Shown: one piece after another, positions 1 to 5,973 of the stretch
How the letters are laid out: every line of letters begins with the position of its first letter
How positions within the stretch are numbered: position 1 is the stretch's first letter
Assembly (NCBI RefSeq): GCF_000878195.1
Contig: NZ_JXST01000053.1
Span: forward strand, 1 to 35,229
Length of the DNA: 35,229 nucleotides
DNA from: Mycolicibacterium llatzerense
GTDB lineage: Bacteria; Actinomycetota; Actinomycetes; Mycobacteriales; Mycobacteriaceae
Direction: 5' to 3'
The notes under the pieces: model-generated
Databases searched by the model: none
Told to the model about the DNA's origin: nothing
The model's input: the letters and a program-made list of their open reading frames with translations, nothing else
Made by a program: the position numbers and the translations under genes

Positions 1-1160
1 GGTGGCAGCCAGGCCGGCAACGGCGGCAGCGGCGGGACCGGCGGCGCGGCCGGTAACGGCGGCAGCGGCGGATCCGGCGTCCTCGGCGGCGGAGCCCTCG
101 GCGGCGGCGGCAAGGGCGGCAACGGTGGTAACGGCGGAGCCGGCGGCAAGGGTGGCGCCGCGGCGCACGGCACCGTCGGCAATGGCGGCAAGGGCGGTGC
201 GGCCGGTAACGGCAGCAACGGCGGCAACGGCTCCGACGGCAGCTCGTCGCTGATCCCCGACGGCGGCAAGGGCGGTGACGGCGGCAATGCCGGTAACGCA
301 GGTGCCGGCGGCTTCAACGGCAACGGCGCCAACCAGGCCGCCAACGGCGCAGGTGGCAACGGTGGCAACGGCGGCAAGGGCGGCAACGGCTTCGACACCA
401 TCACCGCGATCGGCGTCGCGGGCAACGGCGGCGCCGGCGGTAACGGTGGTTCCGGCGGCACCGACGGCAACGGCGGTAACGGTGGTTTCGGCGGCACTGG
501 CGGTAAGGGCGCCAATGGCCTTGCCGCGCTTGGCGAAAACGGTCCCAACGGCGGACACGGTGGTGCCGGCGGCACCGGTGGTGCCGGTGGCACCAACTCC
601 GGTAACGGCGGCAGCGGCGGGACGGGCGGCAATGCCGGCAACGGCGGTAGCGGCGGTTCGGGCGTCCTCGGCGGCTTCACCGGTGGTTCCGGTGGTGCGG
701 GCGGCAACGGCGGCGTCGGCGGCAAGGGCGGCGCGGCAGCTCATGGCACCGTCGGCAACGGCGGCAAGGGCGGCAACGCCGGAAACGGCGGCACCGGTGG
801 TGCGGGGTCGGACGGAATTTCGTCGATCCAGCGCAACGGCGGCACGGGCGGTACCGGTGGCACCGCCGGCAGTGCCGGGGCAGGCGGCTTCAACGGCGCC
901 GGCGCCAACCAGGCCGCCAACGGCGTAGGCGGTAACGGAGGTGACGGCGGTCGGGGCGGCAACGGCTTCGACGCCCTCACCATCCTGGGCACCGCCGGCC
1001 GCGGTGGAGACGGCGGCGCCGGCGGCTCGGGTGGCCTGACCGGTAACGGCGGCGCCGGCGGCGCGGGCGGTACCGGTGGCAACGGCGCCAACGGAACCAT
1101 CGGGGCCTCGCTGGGTGCCACCGGCTTGTCCGGCAGCAACGCCGGCGCGGGCGGTAACGG
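1..1160 (+). repeat. Imperfect 576-585 bp tandem duplication inside the PGRS gene
   Basis: Copy 1 runs from about 1 to 590 and copy 2 from about 600 to 1160. Shared landmarks are AAHGTVGNGGKGG (His codons at 166 and 742), FNGxGANQAANG (Asn codons at 331 and 907) and GGNGFD (Phe codons at 391 and 967), all offset by exactly 576 bp. The first landmark (GNGGSGGTGG, Asn at 19 and 604) is offset by 585 bp, so a 9-bp in-frame indel separates it. The copies have diverged at many positions, mostly without disturbing the GGX pattern. Boundaries are approximate because all the flanking sequence is repetitive. Confidence 0.8.
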
Positions 1161-1899
1161 TGGCGTCGGCGGCGCCGGCGGAACCGTCTCGGGCGTCGGC
1201 GGCGGAGGCGGTGCCGGCGGCACCGGCGGCACCGGCGGGTCCGGCGGCGTCGGCGGGCTCCCGGTATTCGGGTCGAACAACGCGGCCGGTATCAGCGGCG
1301 GCGGCGGCTTCGGTGGCACCGGCGGCGCAGGCGGTGCCGGTGGCACCGGTGGTGCCGGCGGATTCTCTGCGAACGGCCTCGACGGTGCCGGCGGTACCGG
1401 TGGCATCGGCGGCAATGGTGGCACCGGTGGCGACGGCCAGACCGGCGCGAACGGCACTCCGTTCATCAACGGCAATGCCGGTTCCACGGGCGGTGTCGGT
1501 GGCCACGGCGGCGCAGCGGGCGTCGGCGGCAACGGCGGAACCTCCGGCGACAACGTCGGTGGTGCCGGCGGCAACGGTGGCGTCGGTGGTACCGGCGGCA
1601 CCGGTGGTGACGGCGGCAAGGGCTACAACGACAACGTGACCCAGTGGGGCAACGGCGGCAACGCCGGTGCCGGCGGCACTGGTGGCACCAGCGGCAACGG
1701 CGGTAACGGCGGCACCGGTGCGGGCACCGGCGCCGGTGGCAACGGTCCTGCCGGCGGTGCCGGGGGCGCGGGCGGTTCGGGCGGCGCCAACGGCGGTCAC
1801 GGCACCCACGACGGCAGCGACGGTGCTACGGGCAGCACCGGCGCCAGCGGTACCGGAGGCACCGGCAATCCGGCCGGCGGCACCGGAATCCTGATCTAG
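1..1899 (+). CDS. PGRS-type Gly/Asn-rich repeat protein (5' end outside window)
   Basis: The frame starting at base 1 is open from the window edge to the TAG at 1897-1899, giving 632 codons with no start. It is built almost wholly of GGX and GNGG units with scattered Ala, Ser, Thr and Asp, as in mycobacterial PE_PGRS and PGRS-like proteins. The diagnostic N-terminal PE domain is not in the window, so membership of the PE family cannot be shown. Non-repeat islands such as AAAHGTVGNGGKGG and AGAGGFNG recur about 192 residues apart, revealing an internal duplication. The protein ends in a short hydrophobic GTGILI. PGRS proteins are usually cell-surface or secreted, but the function of this one cannot be told. 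The long Pro-rich frame on the opposite strand is a by-product of the repeat. A strong hairpin follows the stop. Confidence 0.85.
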   Translation, partial: GGSQAGNGGSGGTGGAAGNGGSGGSGVLGGGALGGGGKGGNGGNGGAGGKGGAAAHGTVGNGGKGGAAGNGSNGGNGSDGSSSLIPDGGKGGDGGNAGNAGAGGFNGNGANQAANGAGGNGGNGGKGGNGFDTITAIGVAGNGGAGGNGGSGGTDGNGGNGGFGGTGGKGANGLAALGENGPNGGHGGAGGTGGAGGTNSGNGGSGGTGGNAGNGGSGGSGVLGGFTGGSGGAGGNGGVGGKGGAAAHGTVGNGGKGGNAGNGGTGGAGSDGISSIQRNGGTGGTGGTAGSAGAGGFNGAGANQAANGVGGNGGDGGRGGNGFDALTILGTAGRGGDGGAGGSGGLTGNGGAGGAGGTGGNGANGTIGASLGATGLSGSNAGAGGNGGVGGAGGTVSGVGGGGGAGGTGGTGGSGGVGGLPVFGSNNAAGISGGGGFGGTGGAGGAGGTGGAGGFSANGLDGAGGTGGIGGNGGTGGDGQTGANGTPFINGNAGSTGGVGGHGGAAGVGGNGGTSGDNVGGAGGNGGVGGTGGTGGDGGKGYNDNVTQWGNGGNAGAGGTGGTSGNGGNGGTGAGTGAGGNGPAGGAGGAGGSGGANGGHGTHDGSDGATGSTGASGTGGTGNPAGGTGILI

Positions 1900-1909
1900 C
1901 CACAGATGC

Positions 1910-1949
1910 CGAATGCGGTGTGGCGCCAATCGGCGCCACACCGCATTCG
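1910..1949. terminator. Perfect 18-bp hairpin between convergent genes
   Basis: Arms at 1910-1927 and 1932-1949 are perfectly complementary over 18 bp around an AATC loop. The hairpin starts 10 bases after the PGRS stop codon and ends 27 bases before the stop of the convergent M24 peptidase gene, so it is well placed as a bidirectional terminator. There is no long T-tract, only TCTATT on the right, which is common for actinobacterial terminators. Confidence 0.8.
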
Positions 1950-1976
1950 TCTATTCAGGACTGCCTCCGGATGCTG

Positions 1977-2675
1977 TCACCTCCGCAGGTCCAACAACTC
2001 CTCCTGGAACCCGCCGAACCGTCGGCTCGGGTCGACGAGATGCACTTCCAGAATCCAATGGCACTGCCGCCCTTGGGAATCCAGGCGCCGCATCGGTAGG
2101 TCCGAGCCGGGTGCGACATAGGAGTCGATCTCGTGGCCACGGATCTTCTCGTGCGGAAACTCCCCCACGAGGTGCCCGGCGATCGCGCCACCGAATTCCC
2201 AGCCGGCAGCTCGACTCAACCCAACGACGTGGTCGAACAACTGCGCGCCGGTGATATCCGGAGTCGACTCGAAGTGCGCCCGCGCCGCCTCCCACACCTT
2301 CGGTAAGTCGTTGCACAAGGCCAACTTTCGCGGATCGTCACCGAGCACGAAGGTGCGGCCGAAGTCGGCTTCCCATTCCTCGAAGAGCGGGCCGAGGTCG
2401 ACGAACACGATGTCGTCGTCGGCGATCACCCGGTCGGGCGGGTTCTCCCGCGCGGTCGCGAGCGTGTTCTCGCCGCCATGCACGATCCGCTTGTGCCAGT
2501 GCCGGGTGACGCCGAGGATTTCGGCCGCCAGATCACGAATCTCGTCGGTCACCTGACGCTCGCCGACACCGGGCCGGATCAGCCCACGTTCTTCGATGGC
2601 GACGAACAGTTCCGCCGCCTTGTCCTGGGCATCCAGCAGCCGCACGGCCCGCATGCCCTCGTCAAACTTCTCCAC
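1977..2675 (-). CDS. M24 family metallopeptidase (Xaa-Pro aminopeptidase-like)
   Basis: This 232-aa protein has the pita-bread fold signature of M24 peptidases, which use two metal ions to remove N-terminal residues or cleave Xaa-Pro bonds. Plausible metal ligands are all present in order: D93 in FVDLGP, D104 in EADFGRTF, H168 in GHLVGEFPHE, E210 in ILEVH and E225 in GGFQEE. It is shorter than full PepQ/PepP enzymes and lacks their N-terminal creatinase domain. No signal peptide is seen, so it is probably cytoplasmic. The start taken is a GTG at 2675; an in-frame ATG at 2654 (MRAVRLL) is an alternative. It lies 10 bases downstream of the polysaccharide deacetylase on the same strand and is probably cotranscribed with it. 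The natural substrate is unknown. Confidence 0.82.
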   Translation of the reverse strand: MEKFDEGMRAVRLLDAQDKAAELFVAIEERGLIRPGVGERQVTDEIRDLAAEILGVTRHWHKRIVHGGENTLATARENPPDRVIADDDIVFVDLGPLFEEWEADFGRTFVLGDDPRKLALCNDLPKVWEAARAHFESTPDITGAQLFDHVVGLSRAAGWEFGGAIAGHLVGEFPHEKIRGHEIDSYVAPGSDLPMRRLDSQGRQCHWILEVHLVDPSRRFGGFQEELLDLRR

Positions 2676-2685
2676 CGCACCGATG

Positions 2686-3447
2686 CTAGGCGGGCCGCAC
2701 GAACTCCCAACCGGATGCCCGCATATCGGCGATGGCCCCGGCGTAGCCGGCCGCGGTTCCCGAGCCTGGATGGTTCATGTGGGAGATGATGACGGAACCA
2801 GGTTGCGCACCAACCACATTCGCGCGCACCCGAGCGGCGGGCAGCGTCGCACCACAATCGCCGTTGACGCTGAAGCCGAGCGGCTGTAGCCCGAGGTCAC
2901 GCACGATCTGCACGGCCACGTCGTCGTAGTGGGCCGTGCCCGGGCGGAACCAGCTGGGCGCCTTCCCGGTCAGTGCGGTGAGCTTCATCTGGTTGCCCCA
3001 CACCTCGTCGACGACCTCGGCAGCCGACCGCGTACCGGCGATGCCGTAGGCGACACGGCCGCTCACCGACAACGGCACGTGCCGGGTGCCGTGGTTGCCG
3101 ATCTCGAAGAGCGGATTTGCCGCGAGCTGCACCGCGCGGTCGGGATGCTGGTCGACCCACCGGGAATTCAGGAACAGCACCGCCGGCACGTTGTTGCGCT
3201 GCAGCGTGTCGAGCAGTGCCTCGTCGACACCGCCGCGGCAGGCATCGAAGGTCAGGGCGATCTGCCGACCGTTCGACGGGATCGACGTGACGATCCCGGG
3301 CAGTGCCATTCCCCACTGGGTCGGCACCCGGCGCGCGTACTGGCCCGCGACCGCGGCCGGATCCAGTGCGGCGGACGCCCGCGCGGCCACTGCCAGCGAA
3401 CCGGCGGCAACGGCCCCAGCAGCCAGGAATGCGCGTCTGGTTATCAC
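2686..3447 (-). CDS. Tat-exported polysaccharide deacetylase (NodB fold)
   Basis: I start this gene at the GTG at 3447, which gives 253 aa beginning with a twin-arginine export signal (TRRAFLAAG, then a hydrophobic stretch ending near ASAA). The open frame continues upstream to 3921, but that part is antisense to the cupin gene. NodB-type motifs are visible: TFDAC at 66-70 (catalytic Asp D68), HGTRH at 119-123 (metal ligands H119 and H123), RPGTAHYDD at 168-176, and a late His in ISHMNH (H223). In the usual TFDDG motif the second Asp helps bind metal; here it is Ala, a pattern I recall in a subset of this family. It should act outside the membrane on an acylated glycan such as peptidoglycan. 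No clear Shine-Dalgarno precedes the GTG. The M24 peptidase gene follows after 10 bases. Confidence 0.83.
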   Translation of the reverse strand: MITRRAFLAAGAVAAGSLAVAARASAALDPAAVAGQYARRVPTQWGMALPGIVTSIPSNGRQIALTFDACRGGVDEALLDTLQRNNVPAVLFLNSRWVDQHPDRAVQLAANPLFEIGNHGTRHVPLSVSGRVAYGIAGTRSAAEVVDEVWGNQMKLTALTGKAPSWFRPGTAHYDDVAVQIVRDLGLQPLGFSVNGDCGATLPAARVRANVVGAQPGSVIISHMNHPGSGTAAGYAGAIADMRASGWEFVRPA

Positions 3448-3585
3448 CGCACGGACGCTAGGCCGGGACTCTGAACAACGAGTGTCCGGAGCCTGTGAGT
3501 TCGCCGGGAACCAGGAGAACAGCGACCGACCTATGGTGGGAACCGAGCAGCCGCCTCCGATCTCGATGGCCACGAGGAGCCGACC

Positions 3586-4083
3586 ATGTCGTTGGTAGTA
3601 CCGCCTTATCCCCCGGCCCGCTACACCGCCGACCAACCGGAGATCAGTGCCACGCTGCGGCGCGGTGACGAACCGGCGGACTACGACTCGCACGGCGTGA
3701 TCCAGTACCACTACCTGGCGAACCAAAAGAAGACCGCGGGCGACTACGGCCTGTACCGCGTCGACATCGCCCCGCATGGTGGCGGCCCGGGACCGCATTT
3801 CCACCGCGCCATGTCCGAGGCCTTCTTCGTGTTGTCCGGCACCATGACGCTGTACGACGGCACGGACTGGGTGCAGGCCGGTCCCAATGACTTTCTCTAC
3901 GTCCCGCCCGGTGGCGTCCACGGATTCCGCAATGAGGCCGACGAGCCCGCATCAGTTCTGATGCTGTTCGCTCCGGGAGCCCCGCGGGAGGCGTACTTCG
4001 AAGGATTCGGCCGGCTCGCCGAGATGAGCGACGACGAACGCCGCGAGTGGTTCATCCAGCACGACAACTTCTTCGTCGAATAA
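3586..4083 (+). CDS. Cupin domain protein
   Basis: This 165-aa protein is a single-domain cupin. The first cupin motif is seen as GPHFHRAMSEAFFVLSG, with H71, H73 and E78 as metal ligands, and the second as PPGGVHGFRN with H112. Cupins of this size include small dioxygenases, isomerases and sensors; nothing here fixes the substrate. The start ATG is preceded by GAGGAG-like sequence a few bases upstream (CACGAGGAGCCGACC). It is transcribed divergently from the deacetylase, with 138 bp between the two starts, so the genes could share a control region. A strong intrinsic terminator follows. No signal peptide is present, so it should be cytoplasmic. Confidence 0.85.
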   Translation: MSLVVPPYPPARYTADQPEISATLRRGDEPADYDSHGVIQYHYLANQKKTAGDYGLYRVDIAPHGGGPGPHFHRAMSEAFFVLSGTMTLYDGTDWVQAGPNDFLYVPPGGVHGFRNEADEPASVLMLFAPGAPREAYFEGFGRLAEMSDDERREWFIQHDNFFVE

Positions 4084-4096
4084 CACCGCAGCCCCG

Positions 4097-4128
4097 CGAC
4101 CGCGCACGCCCGCGTGCGCGGTCGTTTT
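4097..4128 (+). terminator. Intrinsic terminator after the cupin gene
   Basis: A perfect 12-bp GC-rich stem (4097-4108 paired with 4113-4124) closes a CCCG loop and is followed directly by TTTT at 4125-4128. It begins 13 bases after the cupin stop codon. This is a textbook Rho-independent terminator, unusual in its clear T-tract for this GC-rich genome. Confidence 0.9.
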
Positions 4129-4226
4129 CCGCACCTTCCTGCACCGACGCTGTGCACATTGAGTCATTTGTCTCTACCGGCCAGTAACACAAACATCCCA
4201 TGATGTGCGTTGCCGTCAATTTTTGC

Positions 4227-4241
4227 TCGATCCGTGATCGA
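4227..4241. promoter_or_regulatory. Inverted repeat upstream of the TTG-started exported protein
   Basis: TCGATC-CGT-GATCGA is a perfect 6-bp inverted repeat with a 3-bp centre, 65 bp before the next gene start, in a 178-bp leader between the terminator and the start codon. It could be an operator, but no regulator is known and short repeats of this kind can occur by chance. Confidence 0.35.
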
Positions 4242-4306
4242 ACCGACGGTTTAGTCAGGTACACGCTGCGCCAGGGACCGGCTGCAGCGAATGAGAGGAA
4301 ACCATC

Positions 4307-5911
4307 TTGCACGCCGCCGTTCGATCGTCCGTCCTTTCCGGAGCCACACTGCTGACGGCAGGAGCCATCGCAGTCACTCCGATCCAACCGCTGGCCCACA
4401 TGCCGTCGATGCCCTCGATCAGTCACGCGATGTCGACCGCCGCCGTCAACCTGACCAGCAGTCCGTTCGACCTGTACGGCCAGGTGCTGGGGACCGCCAC
4501 CGCGAACCTGCAGGCCGACCTCAAGTCCTACATGGAGCTGGGCCTGTTCCCGATCCTGCGCCAGGTGCTGACCAACCAGGTCGGCACCATCGGCGGTCTG
4601 GTCAACGCGCTCGGCGACAGCGGCAAGGCCGTGGTCACCGCCCTGACCACACAGGTGCCCGGCTACCTCGGGGCCGCCTTCAGCGACCTCGGCAAGGCCA
4701 ACGTCGAGGGCGCGCTCAACAATCTCCAGCTGGCGATCGTGCTCCCCATCTTCGCCGCGATCAACCCGATCGGGCCGTTGCCGAAGGCGCTGGGCAACCT
4801 CATCTCGCAGCCGCTACAGAGCATGATCAACATCGCCAACGATCTGCCGAACCTCCTGCTTGAACTCGGGCTCGGCATCATCAGCCCGGTTGCCAGCACC
4901 CTGGGCGCAGTGGGCACGGCGGTCCAGAACGTCATCAACGCGGTGAAGGCCGGAGACCTCGGCAAGCTGGCTACTGCCGTGATCCAGGCGCCGGCCACCG
5001 TCGTCGATGGCCTGCTCAACGGCGGCTACGGACCCAACCTGGGTGCGCTGCTGGGACTCAACATCCCCGGCTTCAACATCTATGGCGGCGGGCTGTTCGG
5101 CGGTGGCGCGACCCTCCCCACTGGCGCCACCATCTCCGGCACCCTGCAGTCGTTGGTCGCCGTCGTGAAGTCGATCCTCACCGACATCACCCCCGCCAAG
5201 ACACCGGCCGCGACCGCCGCAACGACGACGACCACCAAGGCCGTCTCCGATGTGGCTTCGGTGCCGTCCACCACGGCCGCGACGGTGACGCTGAGCACCG
5301 CCGCGACGACCAAGGCCGTGACGACGACGGACACCGCGACCGACAAGGGCAAGACCACCGGATCGACGAGCGAGTCCACCGGTACGACGACCGAGGGCAC
5401 CACCAAGCCCAGTGGCTCCACCGGCGACACCACCGGTTCGGCCACCGGAACATCGAGCGAGGGCACGTCCACCGGCTCGGCGACCGACAGCGGCACCAAG
5501 ACCGGCACCTCGACCGGCTCGACCACCGACAGCGGCACCAAGACCGGCACCTCGACCGGCTCGACCACCGACAGCGGCACCAAGACCGGCACCTCCGCCG
5601 GTGACACCAAGACCGGTGACACCAAGACCGGTTCCGGCTCCGGCAGCTCGACCTCCAACCCCAGCTCCGGCAGCTCCAGCGCCGGCAGCAACAGCAGCTC
5701 GGGCTCGGCGTCGGGCAGCGATGGCACCAAGACGACCACCCCCGGTCGCAAGGGCCATCAGGGCAAGTCGGGCTCCGATTCGGGTTCAGGGGCGGGCGCA
5801 GGTTCGACCTCGGGCTCGGCGTCCGGATCTGACTCGGGCGCCAAGGGCGGTAGCGCCAAGGGCTCGCACACCGACTCGAAGAGCAAGTCGAAGTCGCACA
5901 GCGCGGCCTGA
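4307..5911 (+). CDS. Exported protein with hydrophobic N-terminal domain and Ser/Thr/Gly-rich repeat tail
   Basis: I do not recognise a named family. The 534-aa product has an N-terminal export signal (AAVRSSVLSGATLLTAGAIA), a domain of about 250 residues rich in Leu, Ala, Gly and Asn with amphipathic stretches (residues about 40-290), and a low-complexity tail of Thr, Ser, Gly, Lys and Asp up to residue 534. The tail holds exact 14-residue repeats. It resembles mycobacterial secreted or envelope proteins of unknown role that share a hydrophobic PE/PPE-like composition. The start is a TTG at 4307: GAGAGGAA at 4293-4300 lies 6 bases upstream, and the nearer in-frame ATGs would remove the signal peptide. 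The Lys-rich end (SKSKSKSHSAA) could interact with the anionic envelope, but this is inference. The gene is flanked by terminators and stands alone. Confidence 0.75.
   Translation: MHAAVRSSVLSGATLLTAGAIAVTPIQPLAHMPSMPSISHAMSTAAVNLTSSPFDLYGQVLGTATANLQADLKSYMELGLFPILRQVLTNQVGTIGGLVNALGDSGKAVVTALTTQVPGYLGAAFSDLGKANVEGALNNLQLAIVLPIFAAINPIGPLPKALGNLISQPLQSMINIANDLPNLLLELGLGIISPVASTLGAVGTAVQNVINAVKAGDLGKLATAVIQAPATVVDGLLNGGYGPNLGALLGLNIPGFNIYGGGLFGGGATLPTGATISGTLQSLVAVVKSILTDITPAKTPAATAATTTTTKAVSDVASVPSTTAATVTLSTAATTKAVTTTDTATDKGKTTGSTSESTGTTTEGTTKPSGSTGDTTGSATGTSSEGTSTGSATDSGTKTGTSTGSTTDSGTKTGTSTGSTTDSGTKTGTSAGDTKTGDTKTGSGSGSSTSNPSSGSSSAGSNSSSGSASGSDGTKTTTPGRKGHQGKSGSDSGSGAGAGSTSGSASGSDSGAKGGSAKGSHTDSKSKSKSHSAA
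5468..5593 (+). repeat. Three tandem 42-bp repeats encoding a 14-aa unit
   Basis: Units begin at 5468, 5510 and 5552 and encode the Thr/Ser/Gly/Asp/Lys unit STGSTTDSGTKTGT. Copies 2 and 3 are identical at the DNA level and copy 1 differs at a few bases. Such exact repeats suggest recent expansion by slippage or recombination and possible length variation between strains. Confidence 0.9.
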
Positions 5912-5925
5912 CGCGTCAGACCAGT

Positions 5926-5955
5926 CGGCGGCGGCGGATTTTTCCGTCGCCGCCG
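5926..5955. terminator. Hairpin between convergent genes
   Basis: Arms at 5926-5938 and 5943-5955 form a GC-rich stem of about 12-13 bp with one G-T pair and a T-rich loop. It lies in the 62-bp gap between the stops of the exported repeat protein and the LuxR-type regulator and is probably a shared terminator. Confidence 0.7.
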
Positions 5956-5973
5956 GCTTTCCATTTGGGACGG

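Noticed and set aside
741..1619. 292-codon Pro-rich open frame on the minus strand
   Set aside because: It is the exact antisense of the GGX repeats, which read as PPX on the other strand; no ribosome site and no known protein pattern.
2686..3921. 411-aa version of the polysaccharide deacetylase
   Set aside because: The extra N-terminal part is antisense to the cupin gene and precedes the twin-arginine signal, which must be at the N-terminus.
4814..5758. Long Gly/Ala-rich and Val/Pro-rich minus-strand frames opposite the exported repeat protein
   Set aside because: They are shadows of the Thr/Ser/Gly repeats in a GC-rich gene; the plus frame has a ribosome site and a signal peptide.
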